From Deltaproteobacteria bacterium (GTDB taxonomy: Bacteria > Myxococcota > Myxococcia > Myxococcales > Anaeromyxobacteraceae), in the NCBI GenBank assembly GCA_016214955.1, contig JACRMN010000020.1:62001-126000 (forward strand): a stretch of DNA of 64,000 nucleotides, read 5' to 3'. The first letter of the stretch is position 1; every line of letters starts with the position of its first letter. A program made the translations under genes and the position numbers. The notes under the pieces were generated by a model. That model did not search any database and was not told the origin of the DNA. It saw nothing but the letters and a program-made list of their open reading frames with translations. This document shows, one piece after another, positions 24,064 to 33,022 of the stretch.

Positions 24064-26027
24064 TGTTCCCGCAGCTCTTCTCCCCGGTCCGGCTCGGCCG
24101 CGTCGAGCTCAAGAACCGCATCTCCTTCCAGCCTCACCTCACCAACTTCGCCGTCGACACCCTGCCCTCGGAGAAGCACGTCCACTACTGGGGCGAGCGG
24201 GCCAAGGGCGGGGCCGGCCTCATCGTCACCGAGGAGATGAGCGTCCACCCCACCGACAGGGCCTACGAGAAGCTCATCGAGGTCTTCCGGCCCGAGGTGA
24301 TCCCCGGCTTCCGCAGGATCACCGACCGGGTGCACGAGTTCGGCGCCCGCACCTTCGCCCAGATCAACCACAACGGGCAGCAGTGCGACGGCACCCTCTC
24401 CCGCCTCCCGGTCTTCGCGCCCAGCCCGGTCGCCGACCCGCTCTTCCGGGAGATCCCGAAGGAGATGGAGCCGGAGGACATCGAGGAGGTGGCCCGCTAC
24501 TTCGCCCGCAGCGCCGTCCACGTCCGCGAGGGAGGGTTCGACGGGATCGAGCTGCAGTTCGGCCACTCCAGCCTGGCGCGGCAGTTCCTCTCGCCCCTCT
24601 CCAACCAGCGCACCGACGAGTTCGGCGGCAGCGTCGAGAACCGGATGAGGGCGCCGCTCCTCTTCATCGCCGCGGTGCGCAAGGCGGTGGGGCCGGACTT
24701 CACCGTCGGCATCCGCCTCTGCGCCGACGAGATGATCCCCTGGGGCGGGCTCAACCTCGCCGACGTGCAGGAGCTGGCGGTGCGCTTCGAGGCCGCCGGG
24801 CTCATCGACTTCATGGATCTGTCGATCGGCACCTTCTACAACCTCTTCCTGGTCGAGGGCTCGATGCACACGCCCCTCGGCTACACCGTGCCGCTGGCCG
24901 CCGGGATCCGCTCCCGCATCCGGCTCCCGGTCTTCTGCACCGGCCGCATCAACGACCCGACCATGGCGGAGAAGGTGCTGGTCAACGGCCAGGCCGACGT
25001 CATCGGCATGTGCCGGGCGCTCATCTGCGACCCCTTCCTGCCGCAGAAGGCCCAGGAAGGCCGGCTGGGCGACATCCGCTCCTGCGTGGCCGACAACCAG
25101 AACTGCATCGGCCGCATCGGGATGAACAAGACGCTGGGCTGCATCCAGAACCCTGCGGTGGGCCTGGAGAAGGAGTGGGGCGAGGGCACGCTGCGGCCGG
25201 CGCCGGTGAAGAAGCGGGTGGTGGTGGTGGGCGGCGGGCCCGCCGGCATGTGGGCCGCCAAGATGGCCGGGCGGCGCGGCCACGCCGTCGACCTCTACGA
25301 CAAGGGCGAGCAGCTCGGCGGGCAGGTGCTGCTCGCCATGAAGGGGGCCGGGCGCGAGGAGTTCGGCGTCCTGGTGCGCAACGAGAAGGCGCAGGTGGAG
25401 AAGGCGGGCGTGCGCGTCCACCTCGGCGTGGAGGTGACCCCGGAGCTGGTGGCGGCCACCCGGCCCGACGTCGTCATCTGCGCCACCGGCAGCGTCCCGG
25501 CCCGCAACCCGCGCATCGGGGGCGCCAGGGGGCCGGCGGTGTGGAACGTCTGGGAGGTGCTGCAGGGCAAGGCGGAGCTGGGGCAGAAGGTGTGCCTGGT
25601 CGACACCGACGGCCACCACCGCGCCACCGCCACCGCGGAGCTGATCGCTTCTCAGGGCCGGAGCGTGCACGTCCTCTGCTCCAGCCTGTTCGTGGGCGCC
25701 GAGCTCGGCCCCACCCAGGACCTGTACCTCACCCGCCAGCGGCTCCTGCAGAAGGGCTGCACCTTCACGCCCGACATCGCCGTCCTGGAGGTCGCCGGCG
25801 CCGCCGGAGAGAAGCGGCTCAAGGGGGTCAACGTCTACTCCAACGCCACCCAGGAGTTCGGCCCCTACGACTCGGTGGTGCTGGCCATCGAGCAGGAGGT
25901 GGAGGACCAGCTCTACCGCGCGCTCAAGCACCAGGTGAAGGAGCTCTACCGCATCGGCGACTGCGTGGCGCCGCGCAAGGTGGACATGGCCATCTGGGAA
26001 GGGCACCGCGTGGGGAGGGAGATATGA
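24060..26027 (+). CDS. FadH/Old Yellow Enzyme-type flavoprotein of the mycofactocin system
   Basis: 655 residues with 2,4-dienoyl-CoA reductase architecture: an FMN TIM barrel (1-330), an Fe-S segment (about 340-365), then FAD and NAD(P) domains starting KKRVVVVGGGPAGMWAAKMAG. Fe-S ligands expected as CX2CX3CX11C are here Cys342, Asp345, Cys349 and Cys361, so the second Cys is Asp. Proteins of this family are annotated as mycofactocin-system oxidoreductases in other genomes. It probably moves electrons between reduced mycofactocin and the ETF encoded next. Coupled on both sides by ATGA overlaps. Confidence 0.88.
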   Translation: MMFPQLFSPVRLGRVELKNRISFQPHLTNFAVDTLPSEKHVHYWGERAKGGAGLIVTEEMSVHPTDRAYEKLIEVFRPEVIPGFRRITDRVHEFGARTFAQINHNGQQCDGTLSRLPVFAPSPVADPLFREIPKEMEPEDIEEVARYFARSAVHVREGGFDGIELQFGHSSLARQFLSPLSNQRTDEFGGSVENRMRAPLLFIAAVRKAVGPDFTVGIRLCADEMIPWGGLNLADVQELAVRFEAAGLIDFMDLSIGTFYNLFLVEGSMHTPLGYTVPLAAGIRSRIRLPVFCTGRINDPTMAEKVLVNGQADVIGMCRALICDPFLPQKAQEGRLGDIRSCVADNQNCIGRIGMNKTLGCIQNPAVGLEKEWGEGTLRPAPVKKRVVVVGGGPAGMWAAKMAGRRGHAVDLYDKGEQLGGQVLLAMKGAGREEFGVLVRNEKAQVEKAGVRVHLGVEVTPELVAATRPDVVICATGSVPARNPRIGGARGPAVWNVWEVLQGKAELGQKVCLVDTDGHHRATATAELIASQGRSVHVLCSSLFVGAELGPTQDLYLTRQRLLQKGCTFTPDIAVLEVAGAAGEKRLKGVNVYSNATQEFGPYDSVVLAIEQEVEDQLYRALKHQVKELYRIGDCVAPRKVDMAIWEGHRVGREI

Positions 26028-27085
26028 GCCTGGCGGGAGTCCTGGTCTTCGCCGACCTCTCCTCGGGTTCGCTCGACGACGCCGGCAAGGGCATCCTGGC
26101 CGAGGGGCGGCGGCTGGCCGAGACCCTGGGCGCTCCCTGGGCGGCCGCCTGCTTCGCCGGCGCGCCCGACGGCGCCTACGAGGCCATGCGCCCCTACGGC
26201 GTCCCCGAGGTGCTCGACATCCGCGGACCCGAGGAGCTGGCCGACCTGCCCTGCGCCCAGGCCGAGGCCCTGGCCGACGCCGCGCGCGCCTGCGGGGCCC
26301 GGGTGGTGCTGCTGGCCCACGACGACCCGGGCGCGACGCTGGCGCCGCGGATCGCCGCGCGGCTGGGTGCGGCGCTGTTCACGGAGGCGGTCTCGTTCTC
26401 CCGAGACTGGGACGGGCTCACGGTGCGCAGGCGGGCCGTGGGGGTGCAGGTGGTGGAGCAGCGGCTCTGGAACGAGGCCGCGCCCGGGGGCGGATCGCCC
26501 TACGGCCGGCGCGACGAGCCCACCCCGCTGGTGCTCACCATGCTGCCGCGGGTGCTCTCGGCGGCGGTGGTCCCCGGCATGCGGCCGGGGCCGGCCCGTC
26601 GCACCGCGCGGCTGGCTGCGGTGAGCGAGGCCGGCGCCGCCACCCGGGTGCGGGCGCGCATCCCGCCCGACCCGCGCACCGTCGACGTGGCCGAGGCCCA
26701 GGTGATCTTCGCGGCCGGCCTGGGCTGCGATCGCGAGAGCTTCGCCCAGCTCTGCGAGCTCGCCGATCGGGTCGGGGCCTCGGTGGGCGTGAGCCGCCCG
26801 GTCTACGACCTCGGCTGGAAGGAGCTCCCGCGCATGATCGGCCAGACGGGAAAGACGGTGGGGCCGAGGCTGTACTTCGCCTGGGGCATCTCCGGCTCCA
26901 TGCACCACCTGGGCGGCATCGGCGGCTCGCGCCGCATCGTCTGCCTCAACGCCGACCCCAAGGCGCCCATCTTCCCGGCCGCCGACGAGGGCTTCGTGGC
27001 CGATCTGCGCGAGGTGCTGCCGCGCCTGCTGGCGGCGGTCGGCGCCCGCGCGCAGCGGGACGGAGAGCGGGAGGTGGCGGGATGA
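26024..27085 (+). CDS. etfA: Electron transfer flavoprotein alpha subunit (mycofactocin-associated)
   Basis: 353 residues. The C-terminal FAD domain has YFAWGISGSMHHLGGIGGS and LNADPKAPIFPAADEGFVADL, hallmarks of EtfA/FixB. The N-terminal domain resembles the EtfB fold. It should pair with the EtfB encoded 2.6 kb downstream. Overlaps both neighbours by four bases. Confidence 0.92.
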   Translation: MSLAGVLVFADLSSGSLDDAGKGILAEGRRLAETLGAPWAAACFAGAPDGAYEAMRPYGVPEVLDIRGPEELADLPCAQAEALADAARACGARVVLLAHDDPGATLAPRIAARLGAALFTEAVSFSRDWDGLTVRRRAVGVQVVEQRLWNEAAPGGGSPYGRRDEPTPLVLTMLPRVLSAAVVPGMRPGPARRTARLAAVSEAGAATRVRARIPPDPRTVDVAEAQVIFAAGLGCDRESFAQLCELADRVGASVGVSRPVYDLGWKELPRMIGQTGKTVGPRLYFAWGISGSMHHLGGIGGSRRIVCLNADPKAPIFPAADEGFVADLREVLPRLLAAVGARAQRDGEREVAG

Positions 27086-28380
27086 AGCGCAGCTTCGAGG
27101 CCATCGTGGTGGGCGCCGGACCGGCCGGAGCGACCGCCGCGCTCACGCTGGCGCGCGCCGGCGTGGACGTGGCGCTGGTGGAGCGCGGCGCCCACCCGGG
27201 CGAGAAGAACATGTTCGGCGGCGTGCTCCACCGCATGCCGGCGCTGGAGCGAGTCTTCCCCGACTTCTGGGACCGCGCCCCGCTGCAGCGCCACCTGGTC
27301 AAGAAGGTGCTCACCTTCATGACCCCGGGCCGCAGCCTCAACCTCGAGTACGAGACCGAGAGCTTCGACCGGGCCCCCTACAACGGCTACACGGTGTTCC
27401 GTCCCCACTTCGACCGCTGGCTCGCCGGCGAGGCCGCCCGGGCCGGGGCCACGCTCCTCACCCGCTGCACGGTGGAGGGCGTGGTGCGCGAGGGCGGCAA
27501 GGTGGCGGGCATCACCGTGCTGCGCGGCGCCGGCGAGCTGCGGGCGCCGGTGGTGATCGCCGCCGACGGCGTCCTCTCCTTCACGGCGGCCAGCGCCGGC
27601 CTGCGCCGCCCCCGCTTCGATCCCGGCCAGCTGGGCCTGGGGGTGAAGGCGCTCCTCGAGCTGCCCAAGGAGGTCATCGACGACCGCTTCGGCCTGGTGC
27701 GCGACCAGGGCGCCTCGCGCGAGTTCGTGGGATCGTCCTCCGGCGTCCGCGGCGGCGGCTTCCTCTACACCAACTACGACTCGCTCTCGGCCGGCATGGT
27801 GCTGCACCTCGACAGCCTGCGCCGGAGCGGCCGGACGCCGTACGACCTGTTCAACGCCTTCCTGGCCCAGCCGCAGGTGGCCAAGCTGGTGCGCGGCGCC
27901 CGGCTCCTCGAGTACTCGGCCCACCTCATCCCCGAGGGCGGCTACCGGATGATGCCGGAGCTGTGCGGCGACGGGATCCTGGTGGCGGGCGACGCCGCCG
28001 CCTTCTGCTACGCCAAGGGGCCCAACCTGGAGGGCATCAACCTGGCGGCCCAGTCGGGCGCCTGCGCCGCCGAGGCGGTGCTGGAGGCGCGCCAGGCCGG
28101 GGACTGGTCGGCCCGCCGGCTCGCCGGCTACCGGCGCCGGCTCGAGGCCACCTTCGTGCTGCAGGACCTGCGCACCTTCCACCGGGCCGGGGAGCTGCTG
28201 GAGATCGACCGGCTCTACGGCGACTACCCCGAGCTCATCTGCGACTTCATGGACCGGATGTACCGCATCGACGGCGCGCCCAAGCAGAGCCTCCTCAAGA
28301 TGGGGCTCGCCATGGCTCGCAAGAAGGTGGGCACCGCCAACCTGGTGCGCGACGGCTGGACCACCTGGAGCACCATCTAG
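27082..28380 (+). CDS. fixC: FixC-like ETF:quinone oxidoreductase
   Basis: 432 residues. FAD-binding GXGXXG is IVVGAGPAGATAALTLARAG and the second FAD motif is GILVAGDAAAFCYAKGPNLEGIN. ETF-QO/FixC proteins accept electrons from ETF and, with a FixX ferredoxin, reduce quinone at the membrane. It sits between etfA and fixX and is presumably the exit to the respiratory chain for mycofactocin electrons. Confidence 0.92.
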   Translation: MKRSFEAIVVGAGPAGATAALTLARAGVDVALVERGAHPGEKNMFGGVLHRMPALERVFPDFWDRAPLQRHLVKKVLTFMTPGRSLNLEYETESFDRAPYNGYTVFRPHFDRWLAGEAARAGATLLTRCTVEGVVREGGKVAGITVLRGAGELRAPVVIAADGVLSFTAASAGLRRPRFDPGQLGLGVKALLELPKEVIDDRFGLVRDQGASREFVGSSSGVRGGGFLYTNYDSLSAGMVLHLDSLRRSGRTPYDLFNAFLAQPQVAKLVRGARLLEYSAHLIPEGGYRMMPELCGDGILVAGDAAAFCYAKGPNLEGINLAAQSGACAAEAVLEARQAGDWSARRLAGYRRRLEATFVLQDLRTFHRAGELLEIDRLYGDYPELICDFMDRMYRIDGAPKQSLLKMGLAMARKKVGTANLVRDGWTTWSTI

Positions 28381-28389
28381 GGAGCGCGC

Positions 28390-28671
28390 ATGATCAACGT
28401 CGACGACCTCCTCGACTACACCAGCTTCACCGTCGACCGCGAGGCCCACATCGTGCTCGACCCGGCGCACTGCGCCGCCTGCTCCCACCGCTACTGCACC
28501 ACCACCTGCCCGGCCCGCTGCTACGCCTGGTCCGAGAAGGACCGGAAGATGAGCTTCGTGCACGACGGCTGCCTGGAGTGCGGCACCTGCTACGCCGTCT
28601 GCGACAGCCACGCCTTCGCGCGCTGGCGCTACCCGCGGGGCGGCTTCGGCGTCTCCTACCGCATGACCTGA
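28390..28671 (+). CDS. fixX: FixX-like ferredoxin
   Basis: 93 residues with nine cysteines. HCAACSHRYCTTTCPARCY precedes GCLECGTCYAVC (Cys61, Cys64, Cys67, Cys71), giving the [4Fe-4S] arrangement of FixX, the iron-sulfur partner of FixC. The first Cys block has an additional CXXC compared with most FixX. Ten bases after fixC. Confidence 0.9.
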   Translation: MINVDDLLDYTSFTVDREAHIVLDPAHCAACSHRYCTTTCPARCYAWSEKDRKMSFVHDGCLECGTCYAVCDSHAFARWRYPRGGFGVSYRMT

Positions 28672-28680
28672 GGTGCGCCA

Positions 28681-29571
28681 ATGGGCAACGGGCATGGCCT
28701 CGAGGTGCTGGTGCTGTTGCGGGAGACGCGCGACCCGCGGCCGCCGGTGCGGCTGCTGGCGAGCGGCGCGGCCCTGCGCAGCACCGGGCTGCGGCGGGTG
28801 GTCAATCCCGCCGACCTGGCGGCGCTGGAGGTGGCGGTCGCCCGGCCGGGCGCGGTGGTGACCGCGCTGGCGGTGGGCGGGGAGGAGCTCGACGACGCCC
28901 TGCGGCTGGGGCTCTCCATGGGGGCGGCGCGGGCCATCCGCATCTGGGACGAGGCGCTGCGCGACGGCGACGCCGTGGCCGAGGCCCGGGTGCTGCGCCG
29001 GACCCTGGAGATCCTGCGGCCCACGCTCTTCCTCACCGGGAGCAGTCTGCTCGACCGCGGGGACGACGCCTCGGCGGCCCTGGCGGGAGCGGGGCTGGGC
29101 ATGGCCTGCGCCCGCCAGGTGGTCTCGCTGGCGCTGGAGCGCGGTCGCGCCCTGGCGATTCGCCGGGCCGAGAAGGGCTGGCGCGAGGAGGTCGAGCTCC
29201 GCCTGCCGTGCACCGTGCTCGTCGACGCCGGCGCCGCCGAGCCGCGCTACCCCGATCTGCCGTCGGTGCTCGGGGCCCTGGCGGCGCCGGTGGCCGTCTG
29301 GGGGCTCGCCGAGCTCGGGCTCCCGGCCTGGGAGCTCGGCTTCGACGGCGCGGCGCTCCGGCCGGTGGGCCTGGCGGCGCCCCGCTCCGACCCGCTGCGG
29401 GTGGAGACGCCCGACCCGTCGCAGCCCGCCCACGAGCGGGTGAGGTCCCTGTTCTCCGGCGGCATCCGGCCGCGCCAGGGGCGCGTCCACCTCGGCAGCG
29501 CAGGCCAGGCGGTCGAGCGCATCCTCGCCATCTTCGCCGAGGAGGGGCTGCTCCCTGGAGGCGGCCCGTGA
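28681..29571 (+). CDS. etfB: Electron transfer flavoprotein beta subunit (mycofactocin-associated)
   Basis: 296 residues. Recognised by the EtfB fold order (LEVLVLLRETRDP at the start, NPADLAALEVAVA, ALAVGGEELDDALRLGLSMGAARAIRIWD, PTLFLTGSSLLDRGDD) and by its place in an etfA-fixC-fixX-etfB set. It diverges from common FixA and has a C-terminal extension of about 50 residues of unknown role. GTGA overlap with mftF. Confidence 0.85.
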   Translation: MGNGHGLEVLVLLRETRDPRPPVRLLASGAALRSTGLRRVVNPADLAALEVAVARPGAVVTALAVGGEELDDALRLGLSMGAARAIRIWDEALRDGDAVAEARVLRRTLEILRPTLFLTGSSLLDRGDDASAALAGAGLGMACARQVVSLALERGRALAIRRAEKGWREEVELRLPCTVLVDAGAAEPRYPDLPSVLGALAAPVAVWGLAELGLPAWELGFDGAALRPVGLAAPRSDPLRVETPDPSQPAHERVRSLFSGGIRPRQGRVHLGSAGQAVERILAIFAEEGLLPGGGP

Positions 29572-30989
29572 GCTACCGGCTGGCGCCAGGGGTGAGCCGG
29601 GTACAGCTGGCCGACGGGCCGGCGCTGCTGGCTCGCGTCCCGCTGCGGCTCGTCCGGGTGAACGAGGCCCTGGCGCGCCTGCTGGGCGACGGCGCCGAGG
29701 TGGCGGCGCGCTCCCTCGCCGAGCGGCGCGCCCTGGAAGCGCTCGCCGAGCGCGGGTGGCTGCGGGTCCGGCGCGGCCCGCCGGCAGCCGAGGAGGCCTG
29801 GCCCGCGGTGAGCGTCGTCATCCCGGTGCGCGACAGGGAGGCGGAGCTCGGGCGCTGCCTGGCGTCGCTCTCGCTCCTCCGCCATCCGCCCGGCAAGCTC
29901 GAGATCCTGGTGGTCGACGACGGAAGCCGCGACCGCTCCGCGGAGGTGGCCCGGCGCGCCGGAGCGCGGGTGCTCTCCTCGGGCGGCGAGGGGCGGGGCC
30001 CGGCGGCGGCCCGCAACCGGGCGGCGGCCGTGGCCCGGGGCGAGATCCTGGCCTTCCTCGACTCGGACTGCACCGCCTCGGCGGAGTGGCTCGCCGAGCT
30101 CCTCGAGCCCTTCTCCGACCCCGAGGTCGCGGCGGTCGGCGGGATGGTGGAGGGCATGCATCGCGGCACGGCGCTCGACCGCTACGAGGCCGAGATGTCG
30201 AGCCTGAGCCTGGGGCGGCAGGGCCGCTCGGCCGGCGCCGGAGCCGACACCTTCTACCTGCCGAGCTGCAACCTGCTGGTGCGGCGCAGCGCCTTCGCCG
30301 CCGCCGGCGGCTTCCGCGAGGAGCTGCGGGTGGGCGAGGACGTCGACCTCACCTGGCGGCTGCGCGACGCCGGGAGCCGCATCGTCTACCTGCCGGAGGG
30401 CAGCGTCCTCCACGAGCACCGCAACCGCCTGCCGGCCTTCCTGCGCCGCCGCTTCGAGTACGGGACCTCGGAGGCCCTGCTGCACCGGCTCCACCCGGAA
30501 CGTCGCAAGCGCCTGGTGCTACCCCCGGGCGCGACGCTGGCGGTGGTCCTGGCGACGGCGGCGGCCCTGGCCCTCTCCTGGCAAGTGGCGGCAGGCTGCG
30601 CCGCGGTGCTCCTGCTCGACGGCGCGCTCTGCGAGGTGCGGGCTCGCCGCCTGGGCCTCGCCCTGCCGCCGGGGAGCGTGGCCCTGGCCCGGATCCGCGG
30701 GGCCACCAGCCTCGCCTACCACCTCGCCCTGCACCTCGTCCGCTACTACGCGCTGGTGCTGCTGGCGGGGGCCGTGCTCTGGCCCCGCCTCGGCCTGCTC
30801 GCCGCCGGCATGGCCCTCGGGGCCGCGGCCGTCGACCACCGGGTCCGCCGGCCGGCGCTGTCGTTCCCGGCCTTCCTCCTGCTCTGGCTGGCGGAGCACC
30901 TCGCCTACGGCAGCGGCGTGCTGGCCGGCTGCCTGCGGACGCGCGACTTCGGCAGCTACCGCCCCATCGTCGGCGCGAGCGATCCATGA
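29568..30989 (+). CDS. mftF: Mycofactocin glycosyltransferase MftF
   Basis: 473 residues. A family 2 glycosyltransferase domain begins VSVVIPVRDREAELGRCLASL and continues through VVDDGSRDRS, LDSDCTAS (DXD-like) and GEDVDLTWRL. About four C-terminal membrane helices follow. In mycobacteria MftF adds an oligoglucose chain to the cofactor. The N-terminal 75 residues are an MftF-type leader domain. Start GTG overlaps the etfB stop. Confidence 0.9.
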   Translation: MSYRLAPGVSRVQLADGPALLARVPLRLVRVNEALARLLGDGAEVAARSLAERRALEALAERGWLRVRRGPPAAEEAWPAVSVVIPVRDREAELGRCLASLSLLRHPPGKLEILVVDDGSRDRSAEVARRAGARVLSSGGEGRGPAAARNRAAAVARGEILAFLDSDCTASAEWLAELLEPFSDPEVAAVGGMVEGMHRGTALDRYEAEMSSLSLGRQGRSAGAGADTFYLPSCNLLVRRSAFAAAGGFREELRVGEDVDLTWRLRDAGSRIVYLPEGSVLHEHRNRLPAFLRRRFEYGTSEALLHRLHPERRKRLVLPPGATLAVVLATAAALALSWQVAAGCAAVLLLDGALCEVRARRLGLALPPGSVALARIRGATSLAYHLALHLVRYYALVLLAGAVLWPRLGLLAAGMALGAAAVDHRVRRPALSFPAFLLLWLAEHLAYGSGVLAGCLRTRDFGSYRPIVGASDP

Positions 30990-32125
30990 CGCCCTCCGGA
31001 TCGACAGCCGCGCCGTCGCCCAGGGCGCTGACGCTCGCCATCACCTCCCGCTGCGCTCTGCGCTGCCGCCACTGCCTCGTGGAGAGCGGCCCCGGCGCCG
31101 GGCCCGGAGACGTCCCGCTGGCGCGGTGCCTGGCGGTGGTGCGGGAGCTGGCGGCCCTGGGCGGCGAGGAGATCTGGCTCACCGGCGGCGAGCCCATGCT
31201 GCACGCCGCCTGGGGCGAGATCCTGGCCCACTGCGGGCCGCAGCGCTTCCGCACCGTCGGGCTCCAGACCAGCGGCCACCTCCTCGGGGAGGACCAGGTG
31301 GCCACCCTGCGAGATCTCTCGCTCGAGGGGCTGCGCGTCGAGGTGAGCCTGGACGGCGCCAGCCAGCGCTCGCACGACCTGGTTCGCGGACCCGGCACCT
31401 TCCGGCGTGCGCTCGACGGCATCCACCGGATGGCGCGGGCCGGGATGGCGGGCCGCGTCGTCGTCGCCTTCACCGAGATGCGGCACAACCTCGCGGAGCT
31501 GCCCCAGCTCCTGGACCTGGCGGACGGGCTCGGCCTCCAGGGAGTGCGGAGCTCGACCCTGCTGCGCGGGGGGCGCGCCGCGGGCGGAGGCCAGGTCGAG
31601 CCGCCGGCGCCCGAGCAGGTGCAGGCGCTCCTGGCGCGCTACCACGGCGACGGTGCGTTCCGCGCCCTCTACGACGAGCTCGGGCGGGCCCCGGCCATCG
31701 AGTGGTGGAAGGGCCGGGGCCATCGCGGGGGCGAGGGCTGCCTGCCCGGAGAGCGCCCCTACCTGGCTGCCGACGGCACGCTGTACCCCTGCGCCCTCTC
31801 CCGGGCCGCCGAGACCGCGGTGGAGGGCGCGCTCGAAGGGCCGCTCTCGGCCTCGCTCGCCGTGGCGCGAGGGCGCTGGGGTGCGCTCCGCGCCCGCTGC
31901 GCCGGCCTGGCCAGCCCCCCGGCGGCCTGCCGGGCGTGTCCGGCCCGATCGAGCTGTGCCGGCGGCTGCCCGGCGAGGAGCGGCGCCGACGGCGGCAGCC
32001 CGCTCGGCCCCGAGGACCGCTGTGACCTGCGGCGCGCCGTCCACGGCTGGGAGGGACCGGACGGAGTCGCCGCGGCCCCCTCCCGCTCCCCCTTCGCCGA
32101 TCCCCCCGGAGGCTTCCCATGCTGA
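30986..32125 (+). CDS. Second radical SAM/SPASM protein in the mycofactocin operon
   Basis: 379 residues. Cluster TSRCALRCRHC (Cys23, Cys27, Cys30), SAM loop LTGGEPMLHA and a Cys-rich SPASM-like C-terminus (YPCAL, CRACPARSSCAGGCP). Related to, but clearly distinct from, MftC. No second precursor peptide is visible beside it, so it may modify mycofactocin further or act on a protein such as AOR or ADH. ATGA overlap with mftF; its 3' end overlaps the MoxR gene by seven bases. Confidence 0.88.
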   Translation: MTPSGSTAAPSPRALTLAITSRCALRCRHCLVESGPGAGPGDVPLARCLAVVRELAALGGEEIWLTGGEPMLHAAWGEILAHCGPQRFRTVGLQTSGHLLGEDQVATLRDLSLEGLRVEVSLDGASQRSHDLVRGPGTFRRALDGIHRMARAGMAGRVVVAFTEMRHNLAELPQLLDLADGLGLQGVRSSTLLRGGRAAGGGQVEPPAPEQVQALLARYHGDGAFRALYDELGRAPAIEWWKGRGHRGGEGCLPGERPYLAADGTLYPCALSRAAETAVEGALEGPLSASLAVARGRWGALRARCAGLASPPAACRACPARSSCAGGCPARSGADGGSPLGPEDRCDLRRAVHGWEGPDGVAAAPSRSPFADPPGGFPC

Positions 32126-33021
32126 ACGACGTGGACGAAGTGAAGCGGACGCTCGAGCTGGCCGGCTACATCGCCGACGAGGGCATCTCCACCGCGGTGT
32201 ACCTGGCCGCCTCCATGGGAAAGCCCATCCTCATCGAGGGGCCGCCGGGCGTGGGCAAGACGGCGCTCGCCAAGGCCCTCGCCGGCGCGCTCGACCACCC
32301 GCTCATCCGCCTCCAGTGCTACGAGGGCATCGACGAGGGCAAGGCCCTCTACGACTGGGAGTACGGCAAGCAGCTCCTCTACACCCAGCTGCTGCGCACC
32401 CAGCTCGACGGCCAGCTGCGGGGTGCCGCCTCGCTCTCGGAGGCGGTGGGGAGGCTGGCCGGCGAGGAGAGCCTCTTCTTCTCCGAGCACTTCCTGGTGC
32501 AGCGGCCGGTGCTGCGCGCCTTTCGCGCCGAGAAGCGGGCGGTGCTGCTCATCGACGAGATCGACCGCTCCGACGACGAGTTCGAGGCGCTGCTCCTGGA
32601 GGCGCTCTCCGACTTCCAGATCTCCATCCCCGAGCTGGGGGTGGTGGAGGCGCGCCACAGGCCGCTGGTGGTGCTCACCAGCAACGCCACCCGGCTCATC
32701 TCCGACGCCCTGCGCCGCCGCTGCCTCTACCTCCACATCGGCTACCCGGAGCAGGAGCGGGAGGTGGCCATCGTCCGCCACCGCGTGCCCGAGACCTGCG
32801 AGCTGCTCGCCGAGCAGCTGGTGGCCTTCCTGCGGAAGGCGCGCACCATCGGGCTGCGCAAGCCCCCCAGCGTCTCCGAGGGCATCGACTGGGCGCGGGT
32901 GCTCTCGCTCCTGCGGGCCAAGGAGCTGACGAGGAAGGTGGTGCTGCACACCGCCGGCGCCATCGCCAAGCACCAGGCCGACGTGCTCCGCATCCACGAG
33001 CTGGCGGCGGAGCTGGGCTGA
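32119..33021 (+). CDS. MoxR-family AAA+ ATPase
   Basis: 300 residues. Walker A GPPGVGKTALAK, Walker B VLLIDEIDRSDDEFEA and sensor LTSNATRLISDALRRRC match the CoxD/MoxR group. These ATPases work with VWA-domain partners to mature or activate metalloenzymes, such as CO dehydrogenase and methanol dehydrogenase. Operon position suggests a chaperone for ADH, AOR or an Fe-S enzyme of this locus. Confidence 0.92.
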   Translation: MLNDVDEVKRTLELAGYIADEGISTAVYLAASMGKPILIEGPPGVGKTALAKALAGALDHPLIRLQCYEGIDEGKALYDWEYGKQLLYTQLLRTQLDGQLRGAASLSEAVGRLAGEESLFFSEHFLVQRPVLRAFRAEKRAVLLIDEIDRSDDEFEALLLEALSDFQISIPELGVVEARHRPLVVLTSNATRLISDALRRRCLYLHIGYPEQEREVAIVRHRVPETCELLAEQLVAFLRKARTIGLRKPPSVSEGIDWARVLSLLRAKELTRKVVLHTAGAIAKHQADVLRIHELAAELG

Positions 33022-33022
33022 C

